Shown piece after piece: positions 1-9,747 of a DNA stretch of 64,000 bases. The notes beneath the pieces are model-generated. The model saw nothing but the letters and a program-made list of their open reading frames with translations. It was not told the origin of the DNA and ran no database searches. How positions within the stretch are numbered: position 1 is the first letter of the stretch; each line of letters starts with the position of its first letter. The position numbers and the translations under genes are program-made. This stretch comes from Echinicola pacifica DSM 19836 (lineage in GTDB: Bacteria; Bacteroidota; Bacteroidia; Cytophagales; Cyclobacteriaceae): positions 55,635-119,634 of the forward strand of contig NZ_KB890754.1 of the NCBI RefSeq assembly GCF_000373245.1, written 5' to 3'.

Positions 1-159
1 GTTTTTTCCACTTCCTTATTCTCCCCAAAACCCATTTTATAAATAGGCTTCCATGATGATGGAATTGATTAATTAATTTGCTAATACGCCAAAAAGTACC
101 TAGAATAGGGCTTACTATTTTGGACCAAAATAACTACTCTTGCTCTTGGGGAGGAGACT

Positions 160-177
160 AATCTAAGTCTATAGATT
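160..177. promoter_or_regulatory. Inverted repeat ahead of the hybrid regulator gene
   Basis: AATCTA and TAGATT arms separated by six bases, ending 28 bases before the regulator start codon. It could be an operator or a leader hairpin; GGGG and CCCC runs flank it. Six-base arms arise easily by chance, so this is weak. The rest of bases 1-204 shows no coding sequence that I can recognise. Confidence 0.25.
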
Positions 178-204
178 CCCCTTGCTGAGCATCCCAATAA
201 ACCC

Positions 205-3200
205 ATGAAAGGCCGGATAAGCTTATATTTATTATTGATCCTCGGGTCGATAACTGACCTCTATGCTCAGACACTGAAATTTGAGCATTATAATGAAGTG
301 AATGGACTCAGTCAAAACTCCATTCGCCATATTGTACAGGACCGCTATGGCTTTTTGTGGATAGGCACTTTTTCGGGGCTCAACCGCTTTGATGGCTATG
401 AGTTCAAGCCTTACCTCAGTTCAATTGAGCATCCAAATGCCATTCCCAATGATGATATTACGGCACTGGAGCTGGATGAGGAGCGGGGACACCTGTGGAT
501 AGGCACAAGGAATGGCCTTGCATTATTCGATATGGACAGCCATCAATCTCAGACTTTTCACAGAGATGTGGCTATTTCGGGAAGCCTGCCAGATGAGGAG
601 ATCAGGTCGGTGATGGTGGATACACATCAGCGCATATGGGTGGGCACCAAGAGTTCTGGGCTCTATCAATTTTCCCTTCAGACCAACGTATTCGAAAAGG
701 TAGCGCTGGAAGGTTTTACCTATATCAAGGAGATTTTTGAGGACAGCCAGGGGGCCATCTGGGTGGGGAGTTATGAAAGTGCCGGAGTGGCAAAACTTAG
801 CCTGGACGAGACAGGGGAGGTCATCCGAAAACAGCTATTCACCATTGCCGTTCCCAATGAGACGCAGGTAAACCCCTATTTGAATTTTATAGTGGAGGAC
901 CATAAGTCGGATATCTTTGTAGGTACTAGAGAGGGCCTATATAAGCTCAACCGCGAGGCGGATACCTTTGAGAATTTATATATAGACAATGCTATAATCC
1001 GCGATAAGCTGGGGCCATTCTTTATCTCTGTTGCCCAGGATCCTAACGGCAGCTATTGGCTGGGGACTCTGGGGGGGCTTTTACGAGTGGACCGGCTGGA
1101 GGATATTGCAGATCAGAAGTACCAGTGGTATTACTCTGAGTTGTATAATGATGAATCTCTAACTGATAATATGGTTTCGGCCTTATTTTTTGACCATTCG
1201 GGTACGCTATGGGTAGGGACCGAAAACGGCCTTGACAAGTATAACCCCAGTGCTATCCAATACCGATATGATACCGATATCTCCAATTATATAGGCAACC
1301 AAAAGCCTCGTATTCGGGGATTTGCAAAGACCCATGATGGCAAGATCATCTCTGCCACCCGGCACAATGGCCTGTTTATATCCGATGGCAATGGCCTGCA
1401 TCCGCTGTACCATAATCAGGAGGATATCGCAAGTATATTTTCGGTGGATGGCAGGGTGTTTTATTGTGGTTTGTGGGATGGGAGAATCTTGATTTTTGAT
1501 TATAAGTTGAAAACTTCCAGGGTCATCGATATAGGAATTGAGGCTTCCCCCGTGGTGGCTTTTGCTAAGGTCGATGAGCATACTCTAGTGGTAGGCTCGC
1601 ATGGGGACGGAGCTAGATTTATGGATATCAAACTGCAGCAAGAATCCCTGAAGCTGGATAGGCCTTTGTCCACGATATCTATCAATAAAATTATTGTGGA
1701 TACGGAAAATAATATCTGGTTTGCTACCCAGTCGGGAGTCCAGCGATATGACCTCCGAACCAAAATAAGCAAGCATTATTTAGCCAAAGAAAACGGAACC
1801 CCGGGACTTTCCCATGACAATGTAAGCGATATAGTCATGGATGATGCTGGGCGCATCTGGGCGGCTACACGGAAGGGCCTCGACTATCTGGACACCGAGG
1901 CGGATGTCTTCAGGCCCGCAGCAGATATGGAAGATATCAGTGGCCGATGGGTGACAGATCTGCTGAATGACCATCAGGGGAATTTATGGTTGAATATCAA
2001 TAATAATAGGGTGGCACGCTACAATATCCACAACCACGAAATTACGATGTTCTATATTGACAGCGGAAATAGGCTGGATATATTTAGCTTCTCAGGCTTC
2101 TATTATGATAACGATTCCAGCCTATATATGGGAGGGAAAAACGGCGTAATCACCTTTTCCCCCAGAAAACTTCAGGCCAACGAGCGCTCTCCAAAACCAG
2201 TAATTACCAATCTGAAAGTGCAGAATAGAGATATTGAGGTGAAGGATATCGTGAATGGACAGGTAATATTGCCGGTGGATTTCAATAAATCCCATACCCT
2301 TGTTTTAGAAAATGTTAATAAGAATTTTTCACTGACTTTTTCGAGCCCTTCCTTCACCAATGAGCGATTCAACAAGTTCAGCTATATCCTCGAAGGCTTC
2401 GACGAGGACTGGACCACAGTGGATTTCAGGCAACGTACGGTCCAGTACACCAATTTATTTTTTGGCACTTATAAGTTTAGGATCAAAGCTAAAAATAGTC
2501 ATGGACTCTGGAGTGAAGAGGCCATTTATACCATTAAGATACTTCCTCCTTTTTGGCTCACTTACCAGGCCGTGATCATAGTGGTTCTTTTGCTTATCGC
2601 AGTGTTTTACTTCGTTCGCAGGCAATTGCTAACGCGGTCCAAATTGAGGCAAGAGTTACTTATGGAGAAGGTCAAAAGAGAGCGGGACGAAAATCTTACT
2701 AAAGAGAAACTTAAGTTTTTTACTAATATATCACATGAACTGCGCACGCCGCTGACTTTGATCCTGGGGCCGGTGAAGCAATTATTGGAGAATAGTAAGG
2801 GGCAGGAAAATCAATTTCAATCCAGCAGATTCAGTCTTATCCACCAAAATACGCAGAGGTTATTGAATTTGGTGAATCAGATCTTGGATTTCAGAAGGGC
2901 AGAATCCGGCGAATTAAAAATTAAAGTTACCGCCACCGACATAGTGGCGCATACCCAGCTGACTTTCCGATCCTTCCAGGATTTGGCAGAGGATAAGGAG
3001 ATAAAGTTGAATATGATTTACGGCGATCAGCCGATAGAGGGATATATCGATCGGGATAAGTATGATAAGATTTTGTATAACCTGCTGTCCAATGCCCTGA
3101 AATTCACCCCTCGCTATGGGCATATCGATTTGTTCCTAAGCCTCAAGCAGGAGAATGGGCAAAGCACCTTGGTCGTGGAGGTCTGTGATGATGGGATGGG

Positions 3201-4248
3201 GATACCGGAGGACAGTCAGGAAAAGATATTTTCCAGATTCTACAGGGTATCCGAAAACCAAGAGAATAATACAGGAACAGGGATCGGCTTATCCTTAGTG
3301 CATGCCTTGGTGCACCTTCATAAGGGATCCATCAGTCTCAGCAGTGAGTTGGGGCAGGGGAGTACCTTCACGGTGCTTTTGCCAATAAGTAAGGAGGCTT
3401 ATGAGGCTGCTGAAATCTTCAGTTATGCCAGTCCTGAAGTACCACTTCCGGAGCCTGAAAAAATAACCCTGCCAGCCTCCCCGGGTTCTGCCGATGAGGC
3501 GAGGGCAAGAGTGGTGGTCATCGAAGACAATGTGGAATTAAGGAATTATCTGAGGGAATTTCTGTCCGAATATTATCAGGTATTTTTGGCTGAAAATGGT
3601 CAAGCCGGCCTGGAGCTGTGCCAGAAGATAAAACCCTCGCTTTGTGTGGCGGATGTGATGATGCCGGTGATGGATGGATTGCAGTTTTGCAATAAACTGA
3701 AAAATAACCCGGAAATAAGCCATATTCCTGTCATATTACTGACGGCTCTCTCAGACAATGACGACAAAATCCGGGGCTATACTTCCGGTGCAGATGGCTA
3801 TGTAGTGAAGCCCTTTGATCCTTCCCTGCTCAAAACACGAATAGAAAATATCCTAAAATCCCGCAAAGAACTTAAAGCACGCTTTTCAGCGGAGGTAGAG
3901 GGAGAAATCAGAGCCCTGGCGCATTCTACCATTGATGAGGAGTTTATCATGGAGGTGTCCCGTCTGATAGAAGGTAAGCTTGATGATCCCGAGTTGAATA
4001 CAGATTACCTCTGCAAGGAGCTGGGGATGAGCACTTCCAAGCTTTATCGCAAGATAAAGGAACTTACTGAGCTGGCGCCAAATGAATTTATACGAACTTT
4101 TCGACTGAAGAAGGCCGCCCAATTATTGCGTACAAGGAAGTATAATGTGTCTGAGGTCACCGGCATGATCGGCTTCAATGACCCCCTTTATTTTAGCCGT
4201 TGTTTCAAAAAACAATTTGGTTTTCCCCCAAGCAATCTCACCAAATAG
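205..4248 (+). CDS. Hybrid two-component system sensor/AraC regulator (HTCS)
   Basis: A 1347-aa one-protein signalling chain. Residues 1-22 look like a signal peptide. Residues about 25-700 hold two-component propeller repeats (repeated FLWIGT, LWVGTENGLDKYN and IWAATRKGLDYLD type units), forming a periplasmic sensor. A Y_Y_Y domain follows (about 715-785), then a membrane segment (about 785-806). The histidine kinase part has the H-box with phospho-acceptor His844 (NISHELRTPLT), an N-box near residue 962 and a GTGIGLSLV box. A receiver domain (about 1101-1215) has acceptor Asp1150 in the ADVMMPVMDG motif. The C-terminal 100 residues are an AraC-type helix-turn-helix. All catalytic residues are present. 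HTCS proteins usually sense an oligosaccharide released from the target glycan and activate the adjacent utilisation genes. The sulfatase, GH20-like and GH29 genes downstream on the same strand are therefore its likely targets. There is no SusC/D pair directly beside it. Confidence 0.96.
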   Translation: MKGRISLYLLLILGSITDLYAQTLKFEHYNEVNGLSQNSIRHIVQDRYGFLWIGTFSGLNRFDGYEFKPYLSSIEHPNAIPNDDITALELDEERGHLWIGTRNGLALFDMDSHQSQTFHRDVAISGSLPDEEIRSVMVDTHQRIWVGTKSSGLYQFSLQTNVFEKVALEGFTYIKEIFEDSQGAIWVGSYESAGVAKLSLDETGEVIRKQLFTIAVPNETQVNPYLNFIVEDHKSDIFVGTREGLYKLNREADTFENLYIDNAIIRDKLGPFFISVAQDPNGSYWLGTLGGLLRVDRLEDIADQKYQWYYSELYNDESLTDNMVSALFFDHSGTLWVGTENGLDKYNPSAIQYRYDTDISNYIGNQKPRIRGFAKTHDGKIISATRHNGLFISDGNGLHPLYHNQEDIASIFSVDGRVFYCGLWDGRILIFDYKLKTSRVIDIGIEASPVVAFAKVDEHTLVVGSHGDGARFMDIKLQQESLKLDRPLSTISINKIIVDTENNIWFATQSGVQRYDLRTKISKHYLAKENGTPGLSHDNVSDIVMDDAGRIWAATRKGLDYLDTEADVFRPAADMEDISGRWVTDLLNDHQGNLWLNINNNRVARYNIHNHEITMFYIDSGNRLDIFSFSGFYYDNDSSLYMGGKNGVITFSPRKLQANERSPKPVITNLKVQNRDIEVKDIVNGQVILPVDFNKSHTLVLENVNKNFSLTFSSPSFTNERFNKFSYILEGFDEDWTTVDFRQRTVQYTNLFFGTYKFRIKAKNSHGLWSEEAIYTIKILPPFWLTYQAVIIVVLLLIAVFYFVRRQLLTRSKLRQELLMEKVKRERDENLTKEKLKFFTNISHELRTPLTLILGPVKQLLENSKGQENQFQSSRFSLIHQNTQRLLNLVNQILDFRRAESGELKIKVTATDIVAHTQLTFRSFQDLAEDKEIKLNMIYGDQPIEGYIDRDKYDKILYNLLSNALKFTPRYGHIDLFLSLKQENGQSTLVVEVCDDGMGIPEDSQEKIFSRFYRVSENQENNTGTGIGLSLVHALVHLHKGSISLSSELGQGSTFTVLLPISKEAYEAAEIFSYASPEVPLPEPEKITLPASPGSADEARARVVVIEDNVELRNYLREFLSEYYQVFLAENGQAGLELCQKIKPSLCVADVMMPVMDGLQFCNKLKNNPEISHIPVILLTALSDNDDKIRGYTSGADGYVVKPFDPSLLKTRIENILKSRKELKARFSAEVEGEIRALAHSTIDEEFIMEVSRLIEGKLDDPELNTDYLCKELGMSTSKLYRKIKELTELAPNEFIRTFRLKKAAQLLRTRKYNVSEVTGMIGFNDPLYFSRCFKKQFGFPPSNLTK

Positions 4249-4417
4249 GAAGCCTAAACTCCACGTTAATGCCTGATAAGGGTAAGCATAAATTAACTAT
4301 CTTATTGAAAATATTTGCAATAAGGCCTTTAATTAGGTGAAAAAATACAGTATTTTGTTCCAATCCTTTGTACTTTGTGTGCAATTCATATTATTTGCCA
4401 AAACTTCCATTATCCCT

Positions 4418-5998
4418 ATGTTAAGAGTATTAAGTACCCGAAATTTAAGTATACTTTTTGTTTCATTTGGTCTGTTGATTTCTTTTGAGATGCAGGCTCA
4501 GGAGCGGCCAAACATTGTTTTTATCCTCGTGGATGACCTTGGGTATCATGATTTGAGCTGCACAGGGAGTGAATTTTATGAAACCCCCAATATTGACAAG
4601 TTATCCCAAAATTCCTTTCGGTTTACTAATGGCTATGCGAGTAGCCGGGTTTGCAGCCCCAGTCGAGCGGGGATTATGACCGGAACCAGCCCTGTCATTC
4701 ATGGCATCACGGACTGGATAGGAGCCCCAGAGGGAGAGGCTTGGAGGAAGCATGGCAGGCATACTCGTCTATTGCCACCTACTTATACGCACTCCTTACC
4801 TTTTGATCTTGAGACTTTGCCGGAGGCAATGAAAAAAGAAGGCTACGAGACATTTTTCGCTGGCAAATGGCATTTGGGAGGAGAGGGATCCTATCCTGAG
4901 GATCATGGTTTTGATATCAATATCGGGGGCTACGAATCAGGCTCTCCAAGAGGAGGCTATTTTGCCCCATATGATAACCCAAAGATGAGCCAGGGCCCGG
5001 ATGGAGAGAATTTGAGTCTGCGCTTAGGTGCTGAAACGGCGAAATATATCAATGAAGATCATGAGCAGCCATTCTTTGCGATGCTATCCTTCTATGCGGT
5101 CCATGGCCCCATACAGACGACCGAAGATCTATGGAGCAAATATAGAAATAAAGCCCTGGCCGCAGGCACTGCTGATCATGGGTATGAAATGGAAAGACGT
5201 ATGCCCATTCGTGTGGTGCAGGACAATCCAGTGTATGCAGGTCTGATGGAGACGATGGATCAGGCCGTAGGCTTGGTGATGGAGGCACTAGAGCAGGCTG
5301 GCCTCGCGGATAATACCATTGTGGTATTTACCTCGGACCATGGCGGTGTGGCTTCTGGGGATAATTTTTCTACCTCTAATCTGCCGCTGCGTGGTGGCAA
5401 AGGCTACCAGTGGGAGGGAGGACTTCGAGTACCATTCTTCATTAAAGTGCCCAATCAAAATGGCGTTGAGCTATCTCAAATAGCAAGTAATATTGATTTT
5501 ATGCCCACCCTTATTGATATGGCTGGGGGCGATCCCACCGCCAATTCCAAGGTGGAGGGCATCAGCCTGGTCCCTTCCATGATCAAGGGCCAAGAAAGCC
5601 CAAGGACACTTTTTTGGCATTATCCACATTATGGAAACCAAGGAGGCGATCCTTCCTCGATAGTACGCTCTGGCAAATGGAAGATGATCTATTATTGGGA
5701 AAATAATGAGGCCAGCCTTTATGACCTGGAGCAAGATCCTATGGAGCAAACGGACATTTCGGCCTTTTATCCGGAGGAAGTGTTGAGTCTAAGTGCCTCC
5801 CTTTTTGACTATTTGATGGACAATAATGCGAGGTATCCAGTGCAAGACCCTGAGTATAGCGCTGAGGAGGAAGCAAAAGTGTTGCTACGCCTTCAAACCA
5901 ACAAAAGAGAGGATCTGGAAAAGCAAAGACTTCAGATGTTTGATGAAAACTGGCAGCCTAATTCCGACTGGTGGCAGAGTAAAGTGACTAGGGATTAA
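4418..5998 (+). CDS. Sulfatase, family S1 (formylglycine-dependent)
   Basis: Predicted exported arylsulfatase-type enzyme that removes sulfate esters from glycans. The frame is open from a GTG at 4337, but the ATG at 4418 gives a clean signal peptide ending MQAQ about 10 residues before the NIVFILVDDLGYHD metal-binding strand, so I prefer it (526 aa). Numbered from 4418, Asp39-Asp40 are the first calcium ligands. Cys79 in C-S-P-S-R is the residue converted to formylglycine, followed by AGIMTG. A later FTSDHGG supplies the other metal ligands, and GGKGYQWEGGLRVP is the conserved C-terminal active-site stretch. The cysteine-type motif means it needs an anSME-type maturase, which is not in this window. 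It follows the hybrid regulator by 170 bases on the same strand and precedes GH20-like and GH29 genes. Substrate subfamily cannot be set from the sequence alone. Confidence 0.95.
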   Translation: MLRVLSTRNLSILFVSFGLLISFEMQAQERPNIVFILVDDLGYHDLSCTGSEFYETPNIDKLSQNSFRFTNGYASSRVCSPSRAGIMTGTSPVIHGITDWIGAPEGEAWRKHGRHTRLLPPTYTHSLPFDLETLPEAMKKEGYETFFAGKWHLGGEGSYPEDHGFDINIGGYESGSPRGGYFAPYDNPKMSQGPDGENLSLRLGAETAKYINEDHEQPFFAMLSFYAVHGPIQTTEDLWSKYRNKALAAGTADHGYEMERRMPIRVVQDNPVYAGLMETMDQAVGLVMEALEQAGLADNTIVVFTSDHGGVASGDNFSTSNLPLRGGKGYQWEGGLRVPFFIKVPNQNGVELSQIASNIDFMPTLIDMAGGDPTANSKVEGISLVPSMIKGQESPRTLFWHYPHYGNQGGDPSSIVRSGKWKMIYYWENNEASLYDLEQDPMEQTDISAFYPEEVLSLSASLFDYLMDNNARYPVQDPEYSAEEEAKVLLRLQTNKREDLEKQRLQMFDENWQPNSDWWQSKVTRD

Positions 5999-6021
5999 GA
6001 ACTTTCTGATCGGACAATTAA

Positions 6022-6060
6022 AAAAAAACAGGAGGCTGAACAGGCCTCCTTCTTTTATCT
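6022..6060 (+). terminator. Rho-independent terminator after the sulfatase gene
   Basis: AGGAGGC (6030-6036) pairs with GCCTCCT (6044-6050) around a seven-base loop, with a T-rich tail downstream and an A run upstream. It lies 24 bases after the sulfatase stop, so the GH20-like gene probably has its own promoter or depends on read-through. Confidence 0.75.
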
Positions 6061-6110
6061 TATCTTATAATTTTATCCATAATTATCATTTATAATAAAC
6101 CCATTTTAGC

Positions 6111-7229
6111 ATGTTGAAACGTATTCTGATTTGTTTCCTGATTCTATGTCAAAGCCAAATGGTAATGGCAGCGGATCCCTTGCCGGTGAAGGCATTTGCG
6201 ATCAAAGCCCCCAATTCTAAAGAGCTGAACCAGTTTATTCAATTTATGGATGAGGAGATGGCGCCACGAGGAATCAATACGCTGATCTTGCGGGTGGATT
6301 ACACCTATGAATACCAAAGCCACCCTGAGCTCATCGGGAATAATCCTCTTTCTCATGCTCAGGTAAAGCAGCTAGTGGAGGCGGGAAAGAGAAACCAGAT
6401 TAGGCTCATTCCTCAGATCAACCTGCTGGGGCATCAGTCATGGCATACCCAATCTGAAAAGCTGCTGGAGGTCTATCCTGAGTTTGATGAAACACCACAT
6501 ATTAAACTTCCTGATACCTATGAATGGCCCAATGAAGATGGTTTATATTGCAAAAGTTACTGCCCTCTGCATCCTGAAGTTCATGGAGTAGTATTTGACC
6601 TGGTGGATGAGATTTGCGAGGTGTTTGAAGCAGATGCTTTTCATGCTGGGATGGACGAGGTTTTCTATATCGGGGATGATAACTGCCCTAGATGTGCAGG
6701 AAGGGATAAGGCGGAGCTTTTTGCTAATGAGGTGAACAAAATCCAAGGGCATTTGGCGCTGAATGATAGGGAATTGTGGATTTGGGGGGACCGACTGCTC
6801 GACGGACAGGCCACAGGCATGGGGATGTGGGAGGCAAGTATGAATAATACCCACCGCGCCATTGACCTGATTTCGAAAGAGGTGGTGATCGGTGACTGGC
6901 ATTATGAAAGACCCGATCAGTCGGCCGTGTATTTTGCGATGAAGGGCTTTAGAGTCCTTACCTGCAACTGGCGTCGGCCAGAGGTATCCACTCAGCAAGT
7001 GGAGGATATGTTCCGATTTAGAGCTGCGGCTACCCCAGAGATGAAACCTCGATTTTATGGAATCATGCAGACTGTCTGGTCCAGTGCCGGCGCTTTTATG
7101 GAGGGATTTTATGACCATAAGCCCGATAGTGATGGGGGAGATCAGACAGCCTGGAATACCTTTCGTGTTATGTTTGAGCGAATAGAAACCCTCGAAAATC
7201 AAGCGAAGACAGTCTCACAAGCAAAATAG
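6111..7229 (+). CDS. GH20-like glycoside hydrolase (beta-hexosaminidase-type fold)
   Basis: Exported protein of 372 aa with a signal peptide of about 20 residues ending VMAA. The body reads as a TIM-barrel catalytic domain related to family 20. LIPQINLLGHQSW is a typical early barrel strand. FHAGMDEVF carries an Asp182-Glu183 pair at the place of the GH20 Asp-Glu catalytic pair. LWIWGDRLLDG and GMGMWEAS are later barrel strands. The N-terminal GH20b accessory domain of most hexosaminidases is missing, so the protein is short for the family, and its bond specificity is uncertain (N-acetylhexosaminidase or another exo-activity). It is placed between a sulfatase and an alpha-L-fucosidase, downstream of the hybrid regulator, which suggests a shared glycan target. 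Confidence is high for a carbohydrate-active barrel and moderate for the GH20 assignment. Confidence 0.78.
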   Translation: MLKRILICFLILCQSQMVMAADPLPVKAFAIKAPNSKELNQFIQFMDEEMAPRGINTLILRVDYTYEYQSHPELIGNNPLSHAQVKQLVEAGKRNQIRLIPQINLLGHQSWHTQSEKLLEVYPEFDETPHIKLPDTYEWPNEDGLYCKSYCPLHPEVHGVVFDLVDEICEVFEADAFHAGMDEVFYIGDDNCPRCAGRDKAELFANEVNKIQGHLALNDRELWIWGDRLLDGQATGMGMWEASMNNTHRAIDLISKEVVIGDWHYERPDQSAVYFAMKGFRVLTCNWRRPEVSTQQVEDMFRFRAAATPEMKPRFYGIMQTVWSSAGAFMEGFYDHKPDSDGGDQTAWNTFRVMFERIETLENQAKTVSQAK

Positions 7230-7440
7230 GGCATTTCTTATATTCCTCCTATTCCTCCACCATTCTCTTGCCGACGGCTGGGATTGTGGAGGCTATTTCA
7301 TTAGTCCGGATAGGGAAGTGTCCATTATAAAGGATTAGTTAAAAATAAATATGAATTGCCTTTGGAGGCTTATCGATTAGCTTATTTATTAGAATAACCC
7401 TACAAGCTGTATTGCACAGTAATTAACCCATATATCAATA

Positions 7441-8913
7441 ATGAAGATCAAATATATTGCCCTTGCATTTACCCTATTACTGGCTTATAGCCAGATGGCT
7501 ACGGCACAAAAGTACGAGGCTGACTGGGCCTCGCTGGACCAACGACCCATTCCTGGCTGGTTTGAGGATGCCAAGTTTGGGATATTTATTCATTGGGGGC
7601 CTTATTCTGTCCCTGCATGGTCGCCGAAGGGAACCTATTCGGAATGGTATCAGTATTGGCTGCAGAGCAAAAGCTTATTTGGCAATGGTGACTTCAAGGG
7701 AGATGAGGTCTATGAATACCATAAGAAAACGTACGGGGATGATTTTACCTATTATGACTTCGGACCGGAGTTTACCGCAGATTTATTTGATCCGGAAGCT
7801 TGGGCGAGCCTGTTTGAGAAGGCAGGAGCCAAGTATATTGTACTTACATCCAAGCATCATGATGGATTTACCCTTTGGCCCAATGAGCAAGCCAATGACC
7901 GTGGCTTTGCCTGGAACAGCATGGAGGTGGGCGCCAAGCGTGACTTGGTAGGCGAGCTGACTCAGGCGGTCCGACAGACGGAGGTCAAGATGGGGCTTTA
8001 TTATTCCTTATATGAATGGTATCATCCGCTATGGTTGAGCGATAAGGATAAATTTGTCGATCAGCATTATTTGCCACAAGTTAAGGACTTGGTGCAGCGC
8101 TACCAGCCCGATATACTCTGGACCGATGGAGAGTGGGAAATAGAGGATACCCAATGGAGAAGTGAGGAATTTTTGGCCTGGTTATATAATGAGTCTGCCG
8201 CCAAGGATTATATTCTGGTGAATGACCGCTGGGGCAAGGGGCTCAGGCAAAAGCATGGTGGCTATTATACCACCGAGTATGAGGCTGGGAAGGTATTTGA
8301 TAAGCCTTGGGAAGAATGCCGGGGTATGGGATTTTCCTTTGGGTACAATCAAAATGAGGATGCCTGGGATTATAATTCCACACAGGCATTGCTACTGATG
8401 CTAATCGATATTGTAAGTAATGGTGGAAACTTATTACTGGATATAGGTCCGGATCATAGGGGGAATATCCCGCCCATCATGCAGGAGAGATTGATGGAGA
8501 TGGGAGAGTGGCTGGCTAAGAATGGAGAAGCTATTTATGGGACCAGACCGTGGAAGCAGTCTGTGCAGTGGTCTGAGGGAGATCGCACGATCGATCACTC
8601 AGGGAGCTATTTGGGAGGGGACTATATCCTCAAACAAACCGTGGATAAGCAGGATGGAAAAGCAGTGAAGGAAGTGTTTTTTACTCAAAATGACAAGTCG
8701 GTTTTTGCGATTATTCCGGATGGATCAAAGCAGGAACTAGTTTTGAAGGGGCTGAAAGCTGATAAGAGAACGACCGTTCGTCATCTCGGTTCAGGAAAAA
8801 CCCTAACCTACAAGCAAAAAGGAGATGACCTACATATTATGGTGCCTGAAGAGGTTCTTCTCGGTAGTAAGATGAATTTACCTTATAGTATCAAACTTCA
8901 AAATGTTCAGTAA
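7441..8913 (+). CDS. Alpha-L-fucosidase, family GH29
   Basis: Exported 490-aa enzyme with signal peptide residues 1-23 (ends MATAQ). Family GH29 hallmarks are clear: GWFEDAKFGIFIHWGPYSVPAW near the N-terminus, the YIVLTSKHHDGFTLWP strand, and the nucleophile Asp229 in ILWTDGEW. Later stretches include PWEECRGMGFSFGYN and GGNLLLDIGPDHRGNIPP. The general acid is not conserved across GH29 subfamilies and I cannot name it. A small beta-sandwich fills residues after about 385. The enzyme should release alpha-linked L-fucose from glycan ends with retention of configuration. It is preceded by 211 non-coding bases, so it may be expressed separately from the GH20-like gene. With the neighbouring sulfatase it argues for use of a sulfated, fucosylated polysaccharide or glycoprotein glycan. 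Confidence 0.95.
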   Translation: MKIKYIALAFTLLLAYSQMATAQKYEADWASLDQRPIPGWFEDAKFGIFIHWGPYSVPAWSPKGTYSEWYQYWLQSKSLFGNGDFKGDEVYEYHKKTYGDDFTYYDFGPEFTADLFDPEAWASLFEKAGAKYIVLTSKHHDGFTLWPNEQANDRGFAWNSMEVGAKRDLVGELTQAVRQTEVKMGLYYSLYEWYHPLWLSDKDKFVDQHYLPQVKDLVQRYQPDILWTDGEWEIEDTQWRSEEFLAWLYNESAAKDYILVNDRWGKGLRQKHGGYYTTEYEAGKVFDKPWEECRGMGFSFGYNQNEDAWDYNSTQALLLMLIDIVSNGGNLLLDIGPDHRGNIPPIMQERLMEMGEWLAKNGEAIYGTRPWKQSVQWSEGDRTIDHSGSYLGGDYILKQTVDKQDGKAVKEVFFTQNDKSVFAIIPDGSKQELVLKGLKADKRTTVRHLGSGKTLTYKQKGDDLHIMVPEEVLLGSKMNLPYSIKLQNVQ

Positions 8914-9005
8914 TTAAGGGGATTGCTTCAACAAAACCTTCTTTTGGCATGTTATGTGTTTAAAATTGTCTGAAAACTAAACCATAACCATAAAAATTTA
9001 ACAAA

Positions 9006-9653
9006 ATGAAGAATGTTTTGATTGTTGGAGCACATGGCCAGATTGGACAGTTTGTAGTTCAGAAACTGCAAGACCAAGAGGATTTTTCCCCAATAGCGAT
9101 GGTAAGAAAAGAAGACCAGCTCAAGGAGTTTAAAGAGAATAAGGTGGAAGCAGTGATGGGAAACCTTGAAGATTCTGTGGACGATTTGGCCAAGGTATTC
9201 AAAGGTAGCGATGCGGTGGTATTTACCGCCGGTTCAGGTGGGAGTACTGGCCCGGAAAAGACTGTTGCTATTGACCTTGATGGAGCGATTAAGAGTATAG
9301 ATGCGGCCGAAAAAGCAGGAGTAAAGCGCTTTGTGATGGTCAGCGCCATGCTTACAGATGATAGAGACCAGTGGCCGGAGGAGATGAAGACCTATTATAT
9401 CGCCAAGTACTATGCTGACCGGGCACTGAAGAATAGTAAACTTGATTATACCATCATTCGACCAGGGATGCTGGAGAATGAAGCGCCAAAAGGTAAAGTT
9501 TCTGTAGGAGATAAGCCTAAGGCCAAGTCGGTGCCGAGAGAAGATGTGGCCGAAGTCATTGTGGAAGTGTTGGCTCAGAATAATACCATCCATAAGACCT
9601 TTGACCTGGTGTCTGGAGAAGAGGAAGTGAAGGAGGCAATCAAGAATATATAA
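9006..9653 (+). CDS. NAD(P)-binding atypical SDR-family protein
   Basis: Cytoplasmic 215-aa protein with no signal peptide. A Rossmann dinucleotide-binding loop, GAHGQIG (residues 8-14), starts the chain. VVFTAGSGGSTGPEKT, KRFVMVSAM, and the YYIAKYYADRALKNSKLDYTIIRPGML stretch follow the pattern of atypical short-chain dehydrogenase/NmrA-like proteins of the YhfK/YwnB group. These have a Tyr-x-x-x-Lys-like helix followed by an I-I-R-P-G strand. The substrate is unknown, and members of this group may act as reductases or as redox-sensing regulators. It stands alone, 92 bases after the fucosidase and followed by its own terminator, so it need not belong to the glycan pathway. Confidence 0.88.
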   Translation: MKNVLIVGAHGQIGQFVVQKLQDQEDFSPIAMVRKEDQLKEFKENKVEAVMGNLEDSVDDLAKVFKGSDAVVFTAGSGGSTGPEKTVAIDLDGAIKSIDAAEKAGVKRFVMVSAMLTDDRDQWPEEMKTYYIAKYYADRALKNSKLDYTIIRPGMLENEAPKGKVSVGDKPKAKSVPREDVAEVIVEVLAQNNTIHKTFDLVSGEEEVKEAIKNI

Positions 9654-9708
9654 ACAAGACCCTAAGTTTTTAATTGATATTTTAAACATATCAGAAGATA
9701 AACCCAGC

Positions 9709-9747
9709 AGGAGACCTATTAGCCTAGGCCTCCTGTTTCTTTTTTTA
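9709..9747 (+). terminator. Rho-independent terminator after the SDR gene
   Basis: AGGAGACCT (9709-9717) pairs with AGGCCTCCT (9726-9734) with one mismatch, followed by GTTTCTTTTTTT. It closes the unit containing the SDR-like gene. Confidence 0.75.

Noticed and set aside
6543-7202. 219-codon antisense frame inside the GH20-like gene
   Set aside because: Long, but lies wholly opposite a well-supported coding sequence and has no recognisable motif; it is a shadow frame.
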